Below, piece after piece: positions 50,750 through 61,135 of a DNA stretch of 64,000 nt. The notes under the pieces were generated by a model that ran no database searches, was not told where the DNA came from, and saw nothing but the letters and a program-made list of their open reading frames with translations. The position numbers and the translations under genes were made by a program. Position 1 is the stretch's first letter, and each line of letters opens with the position of its first letter. The DNA comes from Arthrobacter agilis (GTDB lineage: Bacteria > Actinomycetota > Actinomycetes > Actinomycetales > Micrococcaceae), in NCBI RefSeq assembly GCF_030816075.1, contig NZ_JAUSXO010000001.1, forward strand, positions 1,736,001 to 1,800,000. The letters are read 5' to 3'.

Positions 50750-50905
50750 GGTTAACCTCCAGGGTCGGACGGACGGGGCTCGACGGGCGGGCCGGGTGCG
50801 TCGTCCCAGCCTAGGCCACCCGGACCGGCCCGCCGGCCGGTGACCAGGCGACCACCGGCCGGCAGGCGATCAGGGAAGGCGTTCGTGGGCGGGTCGGAGG
50901 GCGGG

Positions 50906-51826
50906 TCAGTGGCCTGGCGTGAGCACGAAGTCCCAGGGGTCGGTGTTGACCCCGCTGACGCGGATGTCGGTGCTGAAGCCCTGGTCCGTGAGGACAGTGC
51001 CCAGGGCGTCGGCCGCCGGCGTCAGCCACAGCCACTCGCTGCCGAAGTGCGAGACGTCGATGAGGTAGGGAGGACCGTCGGCGGCGGCCTCCCTGACCTC
51101 GGACGCCGGATGGTGGCGGAGGTCGGCGGTCACGTACACGTCGGCACGGCTCGCGCGGACGCGGTCGAACAGGGAGTCACCGGCCCCGCCGCAGACCGCG
51201 ATCCGGCGCACCAGCGCGTCCTTGTCCCCCGCCACGCGCACCCCGCCGGCCACGGCGGGCAGGATCGAGAAGACGGTCTCGGCGAAGTCACCGAGGGGGA
51301 CGGCCGCCTCGAGGTCACCCACACGCCCGATGCCCTCCTCGGGCAGGCCGTCCGCCGCCCGGACGAGGGGTTCCACGCCGTGCAGCCCCAGCGCGTCCGC
51401 CAGCACGTCGGACACCCCGCCGACGGCGCTGTCGCCGTTGGTGTGCACGGTGACGAGGGCGCAGCCCGCCTCGATCAGCCGGTGGACGGCCTCGCCCTTG
51501 AACCCGGACGCCGCGACGGTGGACACGGGCTTCAGCAGCAGGGGGTGGTGGGACACGATCATGGTCGCTCCCCACTCGAGCGCCTCGTCGAGCACGGCGG
51601 CCGTCGGGTCGACGGTGAAGAGGATCTTCTCCGCCCGGTTCCCGGCGCGGCCCGCGACCAGGCCGACGGCGTCCCACCCCTCGGCGAGGCTCTCGGGCCA
51701 CAGCTCCTCGATGGCGACGAGGACCTCGCCGACGGTCGGCACGCGGACGACCGGCGGATCCGCGCGCTCCGCGGCGGCCGGCGCGAGTGCCGGCGGGCCG
51801 ACGGCGTCGTGCTCCTTGTGTTCCAT
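50906..51826 (-). CDS. NIF3-like dinuclear metal centre protein (GTP cyclohydrolase I type 2 family)
   Basis: 306 residues from the ATG at 51824-51826. Metal-site motifs: SHHPLLLKPVSTVA, VTVHTNGDSA, and near the C-terminus DVSHFGSEW. The central insert is the PII-like/YqfO region (GRVGDLEAAVPLGDFAETVF). Function in bacteria is unsettled. Followed on the same strand by the zinc-ribbon and RNase H genes. Confidence 0.9.
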   Translation of the reverse strand: MEHKEHDAVGPPALAPAAAERADPPVVRVPTVGEVLVAIEELWPESLAEGWDAVGLVAGRAGNRAEKILFTVDPTAAVLDEALEWGATMIVSHHPLLLKPVSTVAASGFKGEAVHRLIEAGCALVTVHTNGDSAVGGVSDVLADALGLHGVEPLVRAADGLPEEGIGRVGDLEAAVPLGDFAETVFSILPAVAGGVRVAGDKDALVRRIAVCGGAGDSLFDRVRASRADVYVTADLRHHPASEVREAAADGPPYLIDVSHFGSEWLWLTPAADALGTVLTDQGFSTDIRVSGVNTDPWDFVLTPGH

Positions 51827-51931
51827 GACTCCAGTAATACCTGCCCCCGGCGGCCCCTCCAAGCCTCCGGGGTTCACTCAGGGCAGATGACGCCGGGGAA
51901 TCATCGGGGCGCACCGCGCATTGACACAGTC

Positions 51932-52456
51932 ATGAAGACTTTCGTGCTCGGTGGGGGCTGTTTCTGGTGCCTCGATGCCCTTTACCAGAAGACCCGTGGC
52001 GTGACCGAGGTGGTGTCCGGCTACACGGGCGGCCATACCCGGCACCCTGACTACGACTCCGTCTGCTCCGGCACGACCGGACACGCCGAGGTCGTCGCGG
52101 TGACCTTCGACGAGACCGTCATCCCCGAGGACGTCGTCCTGGACATGTTCTTCGTGTCCCACGACCCCACCACGCTGAACCGGCAGGGCTACGACGTCGG
52201 CACCCAGTACCGCAGCGTCATGTACTACCAGGACGCCGAGCAGCAGACACTGTTCGAGGACGCGACCCGCCGCAACCAGGAGAACTGGAAGAACCCCATC
52301 GTCACCGAGGTCAGCCGGCTCCCGCAGTTCCACGTGGCGGAGGACTGGCACCAGAACTACTACGCCAAGCACCCCGAGCAGGGATACTGCCAGGTGATCA
52401 TCAACCCGAAGCTGTCCAAGGCGCGGAAGTATTACGCCCAGTGGCTCGCCGCCTAG
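51932..52456 (+). CDS. msrA: Peptide methionine sulfoxide reductase MsrA
   Basis: Repairs methionine-S-sulfoxide; 174 residues. Active-site GGGCFWCLDALYQ at residues 7-19, SGYTGG, TGHAEVV, and DPTTLNRQGYDVGTQYRS. The C-terminal region has GYCQVII with a possible resolving Cys. ATG start at 51932, with TTGACA only six bases upstream. Confidence 0.95.
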   Translation: MKTFVLGGGCFWCLDALYQKTRGVTEVVSGYTGGHTRHPDYDSVCSGTTGHAEVVAVTFDETVIPEDVVLDMFFVSHDPTTLNRQGYDVGTQYRSVMYYQDAEQQTLFEDATRRNQENWKNPIVTEVSRLPQFHVAEDWHQNYYAKHPEQGYCQVIINPKLSKARKYYAQWLAA

Positions 52457-52564
52457 GCGCACCGGCGGCCACCCGTTAAGCTGACCGCCGTCGCCCCGGG
52501 GGCGCGCATCCCGCCCCGCCCCCACCGACGTCGCCCCTCCCTCTTCCGAACAGACAGGCTCCAC

Positions 52565-53500
52565 ATGGCAAAGATCTACGACGACGTCACCCAGCTCGTG
52601 GGACGGACCCCCCTCGTCCGGCTGAACCGCCTGACCGAGGGACTGGACGCCCAGGTCGCCGTGAAGCTCGAGTTCTACAACCCCGCCAACAGCGTGAAGG
52701 ACCGCATCGGCGTGGCCATCATCGACGCGGCGGAGCGGGCCGGCGCCCTCCGGCCCGGTGGGACGATCGTCGAGGGGACGTCCGGGAACACCGGGATCGC
52801 GCTGGCGATGGTCGGTGCGGCGCGCGGCTACCGGGTCATCCTGACCATGCCCGAGACCATGTCCACGGAGCGGCGCGTGATGCTGCGCGCCTACGGTGCC
52901 GAGATCGTGCTGACGCCCGGTTCGGAGGGCATGCGGGGTGCCGTCGAGCGGGCGAAGGACATCGTCGCGACGACGGAGAACGCCATCTGGGCCCAGCAGT
53001 TCGCGAACGCGGCGAACCCCGCGATCCACCGGACCACCACGGCGGAGGAGGTCTGGGAGGACACGGACGGCGAGGTCGACATCTTCGTGGCGGGCGTCGG
53101 CACCGGCGGCACCATCACCGGCGTCGGACAGGTCCTCAAGGAGCGCAAGCCCGGCGTGCGGATCGTCGCCGTCGAGCCGGCGGACTCCCCCATCCTCAAC
53201 GGCGGCGCCCCCGGCCCCCACAAGATCCAGGGCCTCGGGGCGAACTTCATCCCCGAGAACCTCGACCGCGAGGCGTACGACGAGGTGATGGACGCCACGG
53301 TCGAGGACTCGGTCCGCGTGGCCCGGGCCCTCGGCACCCAGGAGGGCATCCTCGGCGGCATCTCGTCGGGAGCGATCGTCTGGGCGGCCCTCGAGCTCGC
53401 GAAGCGTCCCGAGAACGCCGGTAAACTCATCGTGGCGGTCGTCTGCGACTTCGGCGAGCGCTACATCTCCACGGTCCTCTTCGACGACATCCGCGGCTGA
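52565..53500 (+). CDS. cysK: O-acetylserine sulfhydrylase (cysteine synthase A)
   Basis: PLP enzyme converting O-acetylserine and sulfide to cysteine; 311 residues, standard length. PLP Lys in [11 protein letters not shown], phosphate/substrate loop [17 protein letters not shown] and a C-terminal GGISSGA. ATG start at 52565. Followed 52 nt later by cysE, the enzyme that makes its substrate and forms the cysteine synthase complex with it. Confidence 0.97.
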   Translation: MAKIYDDVTQLVGRTPLVRLNRLTEGLDAQVAVKLEFYNPANSVKDRIGVAIIDAAERAGALRPGGTIVEGTSGNTGIALAMVGAARGYRVILTMPETMSTERRVMLRAYGAEIVLTPGSEGMRGAVERAKDIVATTENAIWAQQFANAANPAIHRTTTAEEVWEDTDGEVDIFVAGVGTGGTITGVGQVLKERKPGVRIVAVEPADSPILNGGAPGPHKIQGLGANFIPENLDREAYDEVMDATVEDSVRVARALGTQEGILGGISSGAIVWAALELAKRPENAGKLIVAVVCDFGERYISTVLFDDIRG

Positions 53501-53552
53501 CCGCCACGTCCCGTCCCTGAGCCGTTCCTGACAATCCCTGAGAAGGTAGCCG

Positions 53553-54140
53553 GTGAGCTTTCTAGAACGACTGCGCGAGGACCTCGACACCGCGCGCACC
53601 CACGATCCGGCTGCCCGTGGGTCCCTCGAGAACACCGTGGTGTACTCCGGGCTGCATGCCATCTGGATGCACCGCCTCACCCACCGCATGTGGCGGGACG
53701 AGCGGCTGCGCTTCCCGGCGCGCGTGCTGTCGCAGCTCACGCGCGCCCTCACGGGGATCGAGATCCACCCGGCGGCGACCATCGGGCGCCGGTTCTTCAT
53801 CGACCACGGCATGGGGATCGTGATCGGCGGTACCGCCGAGATCGGTGACGACGTCATGCTGTACCAGGGCGTGACGCTGGGCGGCCGGTCGCTCGAGAAG
53901 ATCAAGCGGCATCCCACCATCGGCGACCGGGTGACGATCGGCGCCGGCGCGAAGGTGCTGGGGCCCATCACCATCGGCGCGGGGAGCGCGGTCGGCGCGA
54001 ATGCCGTCGTCGTGAAGGACACCCCGCCCGACTCGATCGTCACCGGCATCCCCGCGACGTTCCGGCACCGGGATTCACGCCGCGAGACGCAGCCCGCGGT
54101 GGATCCCGCCGAGTACGTGGACCCGGCCATCTACATCTAG
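53553..54140 (+). CDS. cysE: Serine O-acetyltransferase
   Basis: Makes O-acetylserine from serine and acetyl-CoA; 195 residues. Helical N-terminus, then left-handed beta-helix hexapeptides ([51 protein letters not shown]). Catalytic His in FIDHGMG and the second in KRHPTIG. The C-terminus ends YVDPAIYI, where the final Ile is expected to dock into CysK. GTG start with AAGG upstream. Confidence 0.96.
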   Translation: MSFLERLREDLDTARTHDPAARGSLENTVVYSGLHAIWMHRLTHRMWRDERLRFPARVLSQLTRALTGIEIHPAATIGRRFFIDHGMGIVIGGTAEIGDDVMLYQGVTLGGRSLEKIKRHPTIGDRVTIGAGAKVLGPITIGAGSAVGANAVVVKDTPPDSIVTGIPATFRHRDSRRETQPAVDPAEYVDPAIYI

Positions 54141-54173
54141 GCCCGCACCCCGCCCGTACGGGCCCTGCACGGC

Positions 54174-54203
54174 GGAAGCCCCGGACCACGGTCCGGGGCT
54201 TCC
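54174..54203. terminator. Bidirectional terminator between cysE and gnd
   Basis: 14-bp perfect inverted repeat (54174-54187 with 54190-54203; the two or so innermost pairs likely open as the loop) between convergent genes. Confidence 0.75.
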
Positions 54204-54230
54204 GTCGTTCAGTGAGCCGTCAATCAGCCG

Positions 54231-55670
54231 TCAGTGCGTGTCGACGGCGTCGATCTCGGACTTGTCCTCGCCCCACAGGGTGTGGAACGTGCCCTCGGTG
54301 TCCACGCGGTTGTAGGTGTGCGCCCCGAACAGGTCCCGGAGTCCCTGGGTGAGGGCGGCCGGCAGGCGCTTGCGGCGCAGGCCGTCGTAGTAGGCCAGCG
54401 ACGCCGAGAAGACGGGGACCGGGATGCCCAGCTGGACGGCGGTGGCCACCACACGGCGCCACGCCGGGACCGCGCCGGCGATCGCCTCGGCGAACGCAGG
54501 AGCGAGCAGCAGGTTGGCCGGACGCTCGTCGGCCACGGCGTAGGCCTTCATGATGTCGTCGAGCAGTTCGGCCCGGATGATGCACCCTGCACGCCACAGC
54601 GACGCGATCTCATCGAGCTTCAGCTCCCAGCCGTACTCCTTGGCCGCCGCGGTGAGCATGTCGATGCCCTGCGCGTAGCTCACCAGCTTGGAGGCGTAGA
54701 GGGCGAGCCGCACGTCCTCCACGAACGTCTCGGGCAGCTCGACCGTGCCCTCGTGGCCCTGCAGGATGTCCTGGGCCTGGAGCCGCTGCTCGAGCTGCGA
54801 GGACAGCGCACGAGCGAATACCGATTCGGCGATGCCCGAGGTCGGACTGCCCAGTTCCAGCGCGGAGACCACGGTCCAGCGTCCGGTCCCCTTCTGGCCG
54901 GCCGCGTCGACGACGACGTCGACGAAGGGCTTGCCCGTGCGCTCGTCGGTGTGGGCGAGCACCTCGGCGGTGATCTCGATGAGGAAGGACGACAGCGTGC
55001 CGGTGTTCCAGTCCGTGAAGATCGTCGCCTGGTCCGCAGGCTCGATCCCGGCGCCCGAGCGCAGCAGGTCGAACGCCTCGCCGATGACCTGCATGTCGGC
55101 GTACTCGATGCCGTTGTGCACCATCTTCACGAAGTGGCCCGCGCCGTCCGTCCCGATCCAGCGGCAGCACGGCTCCCCGTTGTACTTCGCGGAGATCTTC
55201 TCGAGCATCGGCCCGAGGGAGTCGTAGGACTCCCGGGACCCGCCGGGCATGATCGACGGGCCGAGGAGCGCGCCCTCCTCGCCACCGGAGACCCCGACGC
55301 CGACGAAATGCAGGTCCTGCTGCGACAGGGCCGCTTCACGACGCCGCGTGTCCTCGTAGTGCGAGTTGCCGCCGTCGATCACGATGTCGCCGGGCTCCAG
55401 CAGCGGGGTGAGCTGGTCGATCACCGAGTCGACCGGCTTGCCCGCCTTCACCATGATGAGCACCCGGCGGGGCTTCTCGAGGGAGTCCACGAGCTCCTGC
55501 AGCGTCTCCGTGCGGATGAACTCCCCGTCCCCGCCGTGCTTCTGCAGCAGAGCGTCCGTCTTCTCCACCGACCTGTTGTGCAGTGCCACGGTGTAGCCGT
55601 TGCGGGCGAGGTTCCGGGCGAGGTTCGCCCCCATGACTGCCAGGCCTGTGACGCCGATCTGTGCGCTCAA
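54231..55670 (-). CDS. gnd: 6-phosphogluconate dehydrogenase, decarboxylating
   Basis: Third step of the oxidative pentose phosphate pathway, NADP-linked; 479 residues, the long homodimeric form. N-terminal GVTGLAVMGANLARNLARNGY (GxAxxG plus Arg of HNRS for NADP), GGNSHYEDTRRR, GVGVSGGEEGALLGPSIMPGG, catalytic Lys in HFVKMVHNGIEY. ATG start at 55668-55670. Confidence 0.97.
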   Translation of the reverse strand: MSAQIGVTGLAVMGANLARNLARNGYTVALHNRSVEKTDALLQKHGGDGEFIRTETLQELVDSLEKPRRVLIMVKAGKPVDSVIDQLTPLLEPGDIVIDGGNSHYEDTRRREAALSQQDLHFVGVGVSGGEEGALLGPSIMPGGSRESYDSLGPMLEKISAKYNGEPCCRWIGTDGAGHFVKMVHNGIEYADMQVIGEAFDLLRSGAGIEPADQATIFTDWNTGTLSSFLIEITAEVLAHTDERTGKPFVDVVVDAAGQKGTGRWTVVSALELGSPTSGIAESVFARALSSQLEQRLQAQDILQGHEGTVELPETFVEDVRLALYASKLVSYAQGIDMLTAAAKEYGWELKLDEIASLWRAGCIIRAELLDDIMKAYAVADERPANLLLAPAFAEAIAGAVPAWRRVVATAVQLGIPVPVFSASLAYYDGLRRKRLPAALTQGLRDLFGAHTYNRVDTEGTFHTLWGEDKSEIDAVDTH

Positions 55671-55898
55671 TGTGTTCTCCGTCGTTAGTCAGCTGGATGC
55701 AGGTCGCTGCATCTGCCGGTGCTTCGGGCGCTCCCGCGCCGGCCATCCGGTCGGTTTCACACTATTACCGTGCCCGCACCGGCCGCCAGAGGCGGGACTG
55801 CCCGTCGCGTTATGTGTCAGCGCCCTCGGCGGGTGGCGTGTCGGACGCGACAGCCCTCCGGCTGGGACGCTGGCGCCATCCGTGAAAGAATGATAAGG

Positions 55899-57125
55899 AT
55901 GTCCGACGTTACGGTAACCCCCGCCCCCGCCCCCACCGCTGCCGCGCGACCCCAGGTCCGGCCCGAAGTGGAGGGCTCGCAGCCGATCGTCTCCAGCGAC
56001 GGCAGGCCCCTGCTGCAGTTCAAGTCACCCCGGGTGAGCCAGCCGCCGGTCCACCTGGCGGACCTCACGCTCGCCGAACGCCAGGACCGCCTGAAGGAGC
56101 TGGGCCACCAGGGCTTCCGCGCGAAGCAGCTGTCCACGCACTACTTCACGCACTACACCACCGACCCGGCGGCGATGAGCGACCTCCCGAAGGCGGGACG
56201 CGAGGAGCTGGTCTCGGCCATGTTCCCGCCGCTGCTCACCGAGGTGAAGCGCCTGACGACGGACAACGGCGACACCATCAAGTTCCTCTGGCGCCTGTTC
56301 GACGGCGCCCTCGTGGAGTCCGTCCTCATGCGCTACCCCGGGCGGGTGACCCTCTGCGTGTCCTCGCAGGCCGGTTGCGGCATGAACTGCCCGTTCTGCG
56401 CCACCGGCCAGGCCGGCCTGACGCGGAACATGTCGACGGCGGAGATCGTGGACCAGGTCGTCGCCGCGAACAGGGCGCTCGCCGAGGGCGCCCTCGGTGA
56501 TCTGCGCACGGACGGCGGGCACGACGCCGACCGCGTCACCAACATCGTCTTCATGGGCATGGGCGAACCGCTGGCCAACTACAAGCGTGTGATGGCCGCC
56601 CTGCACCGTTTCGTCGACGACTCCCCCGAGGGACTCGGCATGTCGGCCCGCAACATCACCGTCTCCACGGTGGGCCTCGTCCCGGCGATCAACAAGCTGG
56701 CCGCGGAGTCCCTGCCGGTCACGTTCGCGCTGTCGCTCCACGCGCCCGACGACGAGCTCCGCGACGAGCTCATCCCGGTCAACACGCGCTGGAAGGTGGA
56801 CGAGGCCCTCGACGCCGCGTACAACTACTACCGGACCACGGGCCGGCGCGTGAGCATCGAGTACGCGCTGATCAAGGACATGAACGACCACGCCTGGCGG
56901 GCGGACCTGCTGGCGAAGAAACTCAACCAGCGCGGCCGCGGCTGGGTGCACGTCAATCCGATCCCGCTCAACCCCACGCCCGGGTCCATCTGGACGGCGT
57001 CGGAGAAGAGCGTGTCCACCGAGTTCATCAATCGTCTCCGCGCCGCCGGCATCCCGACCACGCTCCGGGACACCCGCGGCAAGGAGATCGACGGCGCCTG
57101 CGGGCAGCTCGCCGCCGGCGAGTAG
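55899..57125 (+). CDS. rlmN: 23S rRNA (adenine2503-C2)-methyltransferase / tRNA methyltransferase RlmN
   Basis: Radical SAM methylase; 408 residues. The 4Fe-4S motif is [11 protein letters not shown] (CxxxCxxC). GMGEPLANY binds SAM, and the two further catalytic Cys are in SSQAGC and GACGQLA (C-terminal). The start is the ATG at 55899 with AAGG upstream. About 60 N-terminal residues are Pro/Ala-rich, beyond the usual family start. Confidence 0.95.
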   Translation: MSDVTVTPAPAPTAAARPQVRPEVEGSQPIVSSDGRPLLQFKSPRVSQPPVHLADLTLAERQDRLKELGHQGFRAKQLSTHYFTHYTTDPAAMSDLPKAGREELVSAMFPPLLTEVKRLTTDNGDTIKFLWRLFDGALVESVLMRYPGRVTLCVSSQAGCGMNCPFCATGQAGLTRNMSTAEIVDQVVAANRALAEGALGDLRTDGGHDADRVTNIVFMGMGEPLANYKRVMAALHRFVDDSPEGLGMSARNITVSTVGLVPAINKLAAESLPVTFALSLHAPDDELRDELIPVNTRWKVDEALDAAYNYYRTTGRRVSIEYALIKDMNDHAWRADLLAKKLNQRGRGWVHVNPIPLNPTPGSIWTASEKSVSTEFINRLRAAGIPTTLRDTRGKEIDGACGQLAAGE

Positions 57126-57223
57126 CGACGGTCCGGATTGGCCGGATCCCGCGCGGAACCGGTATAGTCGACCCTCGTGATGCAGCCACCCGGCGCCGCC
57201 CGGAACAGTGCATCGCGAGGTGA

Positions 57224-57299
57224 GGGTCTTTAGCTCAGCTGGTAGAGCGCCACGTTTACACCGTGGATGTCATCGGTTCGATCCCGGTAGGACCCACCA
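57224..57299 (+). tRNA. tRNA-Val (anticodon UAC)
   Basis: 76 nt with CCA encoded. Acceptor GGGTCTT/AGGACCC, anticodon arm CCACG-TTTACAC-CGTGG (UAC), T-loop GGTTCGATCCC. It is the only tRNA of the window that encodes CCA. Confidence 0.96.
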
Positions 57300-57302
57300 T
57301 CG

Positions 57303-57339
57303 GAGAACCCCGCCGTCCCTCCTGGACGGCGGGGTTCTC
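57303..57339. terminator. Terminator after tRNA-Val
   Basis: Perfect 16-bp stem (57303-57318 with 57324-57339, 5-nt loop), shared with the convergent acyltransferase gene. Confidence 0.8.
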
Positions 57340-57393
57340 TGCTGTCCGGAGCACTCCCTCCCCTGCCCCTCCCGTGCGCGCCGGCTGGGCCGC

Positions 57394-58398
57394 TCAGGTG
57401 GCGCGCGGCATCCCGAGGAGCACCCGGGAGAGCGGCGTGCGATGCAGGATGAGAGCGACGGCCCACGGCAGGACCAGTGCCGCAGCCAGGACGTGGAACG
57501 ACCGCTCGGGCTCCGGTACGTCGAGCAGCCAGAGGACGTAGGTGTGGGTGAGCACCACCATCAGGCAACCGGCGGCAAGCGCCGTGGAGACCCCATGAAC
57601 CTCTTCGGGCAGCCGGGTGTACAGACCCTCGAGCACCAACAGGAGGCCGACGTCGATCAGGACCGCCACGGCCACGCTGAGGACCGGCGTGCCGAGCTCC
57701 CCGTACTTGATGTCCAGCGGTTCCGGCACCCCGGAGAGGACCAGCGCGGCGCCTGCCATGAGGCACACGGCGCCGGTCCGGACCGGGCTCCTCACCCGTC
57801 CGCGGACGTGCTGCAGTCCCTGGCCCGCGAGCATGAAGATGAGCGCGGCACCGGCGACCCCGACCGACAGGGGCAGCGGGGCGAGCACCTCCCGGAACTG
57901 GGAGATGAGGATCGTGACACCGGCGACCAGCGCGATCCGGAGGACGAGGGGAACACGTTCGAGCGCCCGGAACATGACGGCTGAGATGAACAGGGCGGTC
58001 ATGAACCAGTACGCGCCGAACGGCCCTGCGTTGAGGGACCCGCCGATCAGGGGCCGGGTCACGGCCTCCGGCGTCAGCGTCCCGCGGTGGGAGTGGAGGG
58101 CGACATGGACGATCAGGGTCATGGCCAGCCATGCGCAGTAGGGCGTCATGATGGTGCCGAAGCGCTTCCTGGCCTCCGTCACGACCGCCCGACGGGTGCC
58201 CGGCTCCCGGGTCTTCCAGAGGTACCCGGAGAGCAGGAAGAACGCGGGCACGTGCCAGGTGTACAGGGCGGCGTCGACGAGCGGACCGGACCAGACGTGC
58301 CCGGCGACGACCCCGACGACCGCGAGGACGCGTAGGGCATCGATGGCTCCGGATCGGGTCGCCGTGTCGTCCGGTGTCGGTGCGCGTAGGGTCGCCAA
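57394..58398 (-). CDS. Acyltransferase family 3 membrane protein
   Basis: 334 residues from a TTG at 58396-58398 just after GGAGGAGG (a GTG four codons upstream is possible). Ten or so membrane helices. The N-terminal GAIDALRVLAVVGVVAGHVW carries the catalytic His of the family, and FFLLSGYLWKTR follows. Such proteins O-acylate cell-surface polymers or lipids; substrate unknown. Confidence 0.85.
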   Translation of the reverse strand: MATLRAPTPDDTATRSGAIDALRVLAVVGVVAGHVWSGPLVDAALYTWHVPAFFLLSGYLWKTREPGTRRAVVTEARKRFGTIMTPYCAWLAMTLIVHVALHSHRGTLTPEAVTRPLIGGSLNAGPFGAYWFMTALFISAVMFRALERVPLVLRIALVAGVTILISQFREVLAPLPLSVGVAGAALIFMLAGQGLQHVRGRVRSPVRTGAVCLMAGAALVLSGVPEPLDIKYGELGTPVLSVAVAVLIDVGLLLVLEGLYTRLPEEVHGVSTALAAGCLMVVLTHTYVLWLLDVPEPERSFHVLAAALVLPWAVALILHRTPLSRVLLGMPRAT

Positions 58399-58560
58399 GC
58401 CCTCCTCCACGGTCGAACGGGGTCACCATCGGGCGAGCTCTCAGGACAAGCATGACCCGCGTCCGCGGGGAGGACAACCTCGGCGACGGGCGGCTCGCAG
58501 GGGCGCCGTGGTCGGGCCCGCGACGGTGAGTTCGCGGACAGCGCCTGCCTGCGGGTGGCT

Positions 58561-59178
58561 CTAGCCCTGCGCCTCGACGACGCCCACCGGCCGACCGTCC
58601 GCGAAGAGCACGACGTAGTCCTGTCCCATGATCGTGACGGTGCACTGCAGCGCCCCGGTGGTGCGGCAGTCCCCGCCGGGACCGGGCTCCGTCCCGGGGT
58701 CCTCGAAGATCGGTTCGAGGAGCCCGGGGTCGATGCCCGGTGGCGTCGGCTCGTGGAAGGGACGCGATGCGGGCGGGATGCACGTGTAGGGATCGGCCGG
58801 GTCGGTCCACCAGGCGCCGTCCTCGGTGATCGGGCACTGGGGATAGGGAGGATCCGGCAGCAGTCCGGGAGGCAGATCGCCGCCCATCCCGCTGCCCGAT
58901 GGCCGCGGCGCCGGGGACGGTGCCGGGTCCGTCAGAGGATCAGGCAGGGGGCCCGGCAGGAGGTCAGGCAGGGGGTCCGCAGCGTGCGCGGGCCCGAGGT
59001 CCAGGGACGCTTCCGCGGCTGCCGGCGCCAGGGCGGCCGGCGGCGTTCCCACCATCGGCACAGCCGCGGCCGGTGCGTCCTCGGGCGGCCGGCTGCCCGG
59101 GTTCGTCAGCAAGGGAGCAACGACGATGGCCGCCGCTGTGGTGAGACCTACGAGAAGAGACCTGTTCGCTGAACGCAT
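58561..59178 (-). CDS. Secreted proline-rich protein
   Basis: 205 residues from the ATG at 59176-59178 (GTGGAAA upstream). Signal peptide (RSANRSLLVGLTTAAAIVVAPLL), then a Pro/Asp/Leu-rich low-complexity region, then a small domain with four Cys (YPQCPITEDG, YTCIPPAS, GGDCRTTGALQCTVTIMG) probably forming two disulphides. Not recognised. Confidence 0.75.
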   Translation of the reverse strand: MRSANRSLLVGLTTAAAIVVAPLLTNPGSRPPEDAPAAAVPMVGTPPAALAPAAAEASLDLGPAHAADPLPDLLPGPLPDPLTDPAPSPAPRPSGSGMGGDLPPGLLPDPPYPQCPITEDGAWWTDPADPYTCIPPASRPFHEPTPPGIDPGLLEPIFEDPGTEPGPGGDCRTTGALQCTVTIMGQDYVVLFADGRPVGVVEAQG

Positions 59179-59267
59179 TTTCCACCCCGTGTGAGAGACC
59201 GATGGGATGAACCTACGGTCCACGGGAGGCTGCGGGACCAGTAGTCGCTACTCGGTTTCCGGTCGCA

Positions 59268-60251
59268 CTACTCGCGCCCCTGACGGATAATCGCCTCCGC
59301 GGACGGCAGGTCCGGCAATTGCCGGGCGAGGTAGCTGAGGGCCTCGGAGACGCCGGCCTCGATCTTCAGGGAGGCGAACTCGTCGCCCCGCGTGCGTCCG
59401 CGGTTGATGATCACCACGGGTTTGCCCGCCTTGAACGCATGGCGGACGAACCGCAGCCCGCTCATGACGGTCAGGGAGGACCCGGCGACCAGCAGGGCAC
59501 CGGCGGCGTCGACCATGGCGTAGGCATCCGCGACGCGCGCCTTGGGCACGTTCTCGCCGAAGTAGACGAAGTCCGGCTTCAGCATCCCGCCGCACACCGG
59601 GCACGGCGCCATCACGAAGTCCCCGGTGTCGTCGACGTCGGCATCGGCGTCCGGTGCGACGTCACCGGCGTCGGACTCCCGCTCGAGGTACCCGGGGTTC
59701 AGGTCCTCGAGGATCTCGGCGATCCGCGATCGCGGGAAGGTCGACGCGCACTGCAGGCACACGACGCGATCGAAGGTGCCATGGAGGTCGATGACGTTCA
59801 CACTGCCGGCCGAGGAGTGGAGCCTGTCGACGTTCTGTGTGATCAGGCCCGAGAGCAGGCCCCGCTGCTCCAGCAGTGCCACGGCCGCGTGGCCGGCGTT
59901 CGGGTCCGCCCGGCGCAGGTGGCGCCAACCCACGTGGTTGCGCGCCCAGTACCGGCGCCGGAGCGCCTCGTCTCCGACGAACTGCTGGTAGGTCATGGGG
60001 CTGCGGGGCACCGACTCCGGCCCGCGGTAGTCGGGGATCCCCGAATCCGTGCTGAGGCCCGCACCCGTCAGGACGGCGAGCCGATGGCCGCCGAGCAGCG
60101 CGACCGCTTCGTCCAGGAGCCGGCGCTCGTCGTCGGCCAGCGGGACGAGGCTCTCCGCGGGAGCGGCGCTCACGAAACCCGTGAGGCCGAGCCTCGGGTT
60201 GGTTGCGGGGCCGGGCAGGTCCTCCGGCCCCCGCCCCGGGCCACCCGTCAC
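59268..60251 (-). CDS. NAD-dependent protein deacylase, sirtuin family
   Basis: 327 residues. NAD-binding GAGLSTDSGIPDYRG, TQNVDRLH, catalytic His in LHGTFDRVVC. Zinc Cys pairs are VCLQC and CPVCG, with an acidic Asp/Ala insert between them (EsDAGDVAPDADADVDD). GTG start at 60249-60251 overlaps the peroxiredoxin stop (GTGA), so the two are translationally coupled. Confidence 0.93.
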   Translation of the reverse strand: MTGGPGRGPEDLPGPATNPRLGLTGFVSAAPAESLVPLADDERRLLDEAVALLGGHRLAVLTGAGLSTDSGIPDYRGPESVPRSPMTYQQFVGDEALRRRYWARNHVGWRHLRRADPNAGHAAVALLEQRGLLSGLITQNVDRLHSSAGSVNVIDLHGTFDRVVCLQCASTFPRSRIAEILEDLNPGYLERESDAGDVAPDADADVDDTGDFVMAPCPVCGGMLKPDFVYFGENVPKARVADAYAMVDAAGALLVAGSSLTVMSGLRFVRHAFKAGKPVVIINRGRTRGDEFASLKIEAGVSEALSYLARQLPDLPSAEAIIRQGRE

Positions 60252-60712
60252 AGTGCGGCTTCGACCGAGCTCAGTGCGCGGGCGTAGTCGGCGATCGGCC
60301 TGCCCTGGCCGTGCGGGGAGGACACCACGGCGCGCACCGTCCCGGCACCGTCGAGGACGTAACTGACCCGTTCGGCGTACCCGTGGACGTCGTCGAACGC
60401 GTCGAACGCCCGCGTGACGGTCCCGTGCGGCCAGAAATCGGCCAGGAGGTCGAAGGAGATGTCGTTCGCGTCGGCGAAGGCCCGCAGCGTGTACTTGTGG
60501 TCCACCGAGACCGCCACCAGGCTCACACCCGCGGCGTCGAAGAGGTCGAGGCTGTCCCGCAGTTGGCCCAGCTCATCGGTGCACACCCGCGAGAACGCGA
60601 ACGGGAAGAAGACGACCACGGCCCCGCCGACCAGCGACCGGCTCTCGACGGTCTCGCCGAACTGGTTCGCCAGCGCGAACTCCGGGGCGGCCGCCCCTAC
60701 TGCCAGTGCCAA
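60248..60712 (-). CDS. AhpE-like one-Cys peroxiredoxin
   Basis: 154 residues. Peroxidatic Cys in FFPFAFSRVCTDELGQL, which resembles the AhpE group (PLAF...C) more than Bcp. No resolving Cys is seen. A TTG start at 60710-60712 lies close to the upstream stop. In Mycobacterium ahpE also neighbours a DUF3052 gene and aceE, so the neighbourhood is conserved. Confidence 0.88.
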   Translation of the reverse strand: MALAVGAAAPEFALANQFGETVESRSLVGGAVVVFFPFAFSRVCTDELGQLRDSLDLFDAAGVSLVAVSVDHKYTLRAFADANDISFDLLADFWPHGTVTRAFDAFDDVHGYAERVSYVLDGAGTVRAVVSSPHGQGRPIADYARALSSVEAAL

Positions 60713-60715
60713 GAC

Positions 60716-61135
60716 CTACTGCTTCCGGCGGCTGACGAGCCGCGTGGCCGACCATTCGCGGGAGACGCCGGCGGAGGACGTCGAGTGCAGGCCCGCGGTA
60801 GGGGCTGCTTCCTGCACATCGGCGGGAGAGACGTAGCCGGGGCGGCCGGACTTCGGTGTGAGCAGCCAGACGACGCCGGTGGCACCGAGGGAGGTCAGCG
60901 CGTCCACGAGGGCGTCCACGAGATCGCCGTCCCCGGCCCGCCACCACAGGATGACGCCGTCGACGACGTCCTGGTCGTCCTCCGTGAGCAGTTCCGACCC
61001 GATGCCGTCCTCGAGGCCCTCGCGGAAGTCGAAGTCGACGTCGTCGTCGTAGCCGAGTTCCTGGACAAGGTCACCGTCTTTGAAACCCAACTTGCCTGCC
61101 ACGTTGACCGCAGTGGCGGCTTCAGCCTCGCTCAC
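60716..61135 (-). CDS. DUF3052 family protein
   Basis: 139 residues. NVAGKLGFKDGDLVQELGYDDDVDFDFREGLEDGIGSEL matches DUF3052, followed by VILWWRAGDGDLVDALVD and GVVWLLTPKSGRPGYVSPADVQEAA. No membrane segment. Divergent from aceE. Function unknown. Confidence 0.9.
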   Translation of the reverse strand: MSEAEAATAVNVAGKLGFKDGDLVQELGYDDDVDFDFREGLEDGIGSELLTEDDQDVVDGVILWWRAGDGDLVDALVDALTSLGATGVVWLLTPKSGRPGYVSPADVQEAAPTAGLHSTSSAGVSREWSATRLVSRRKQ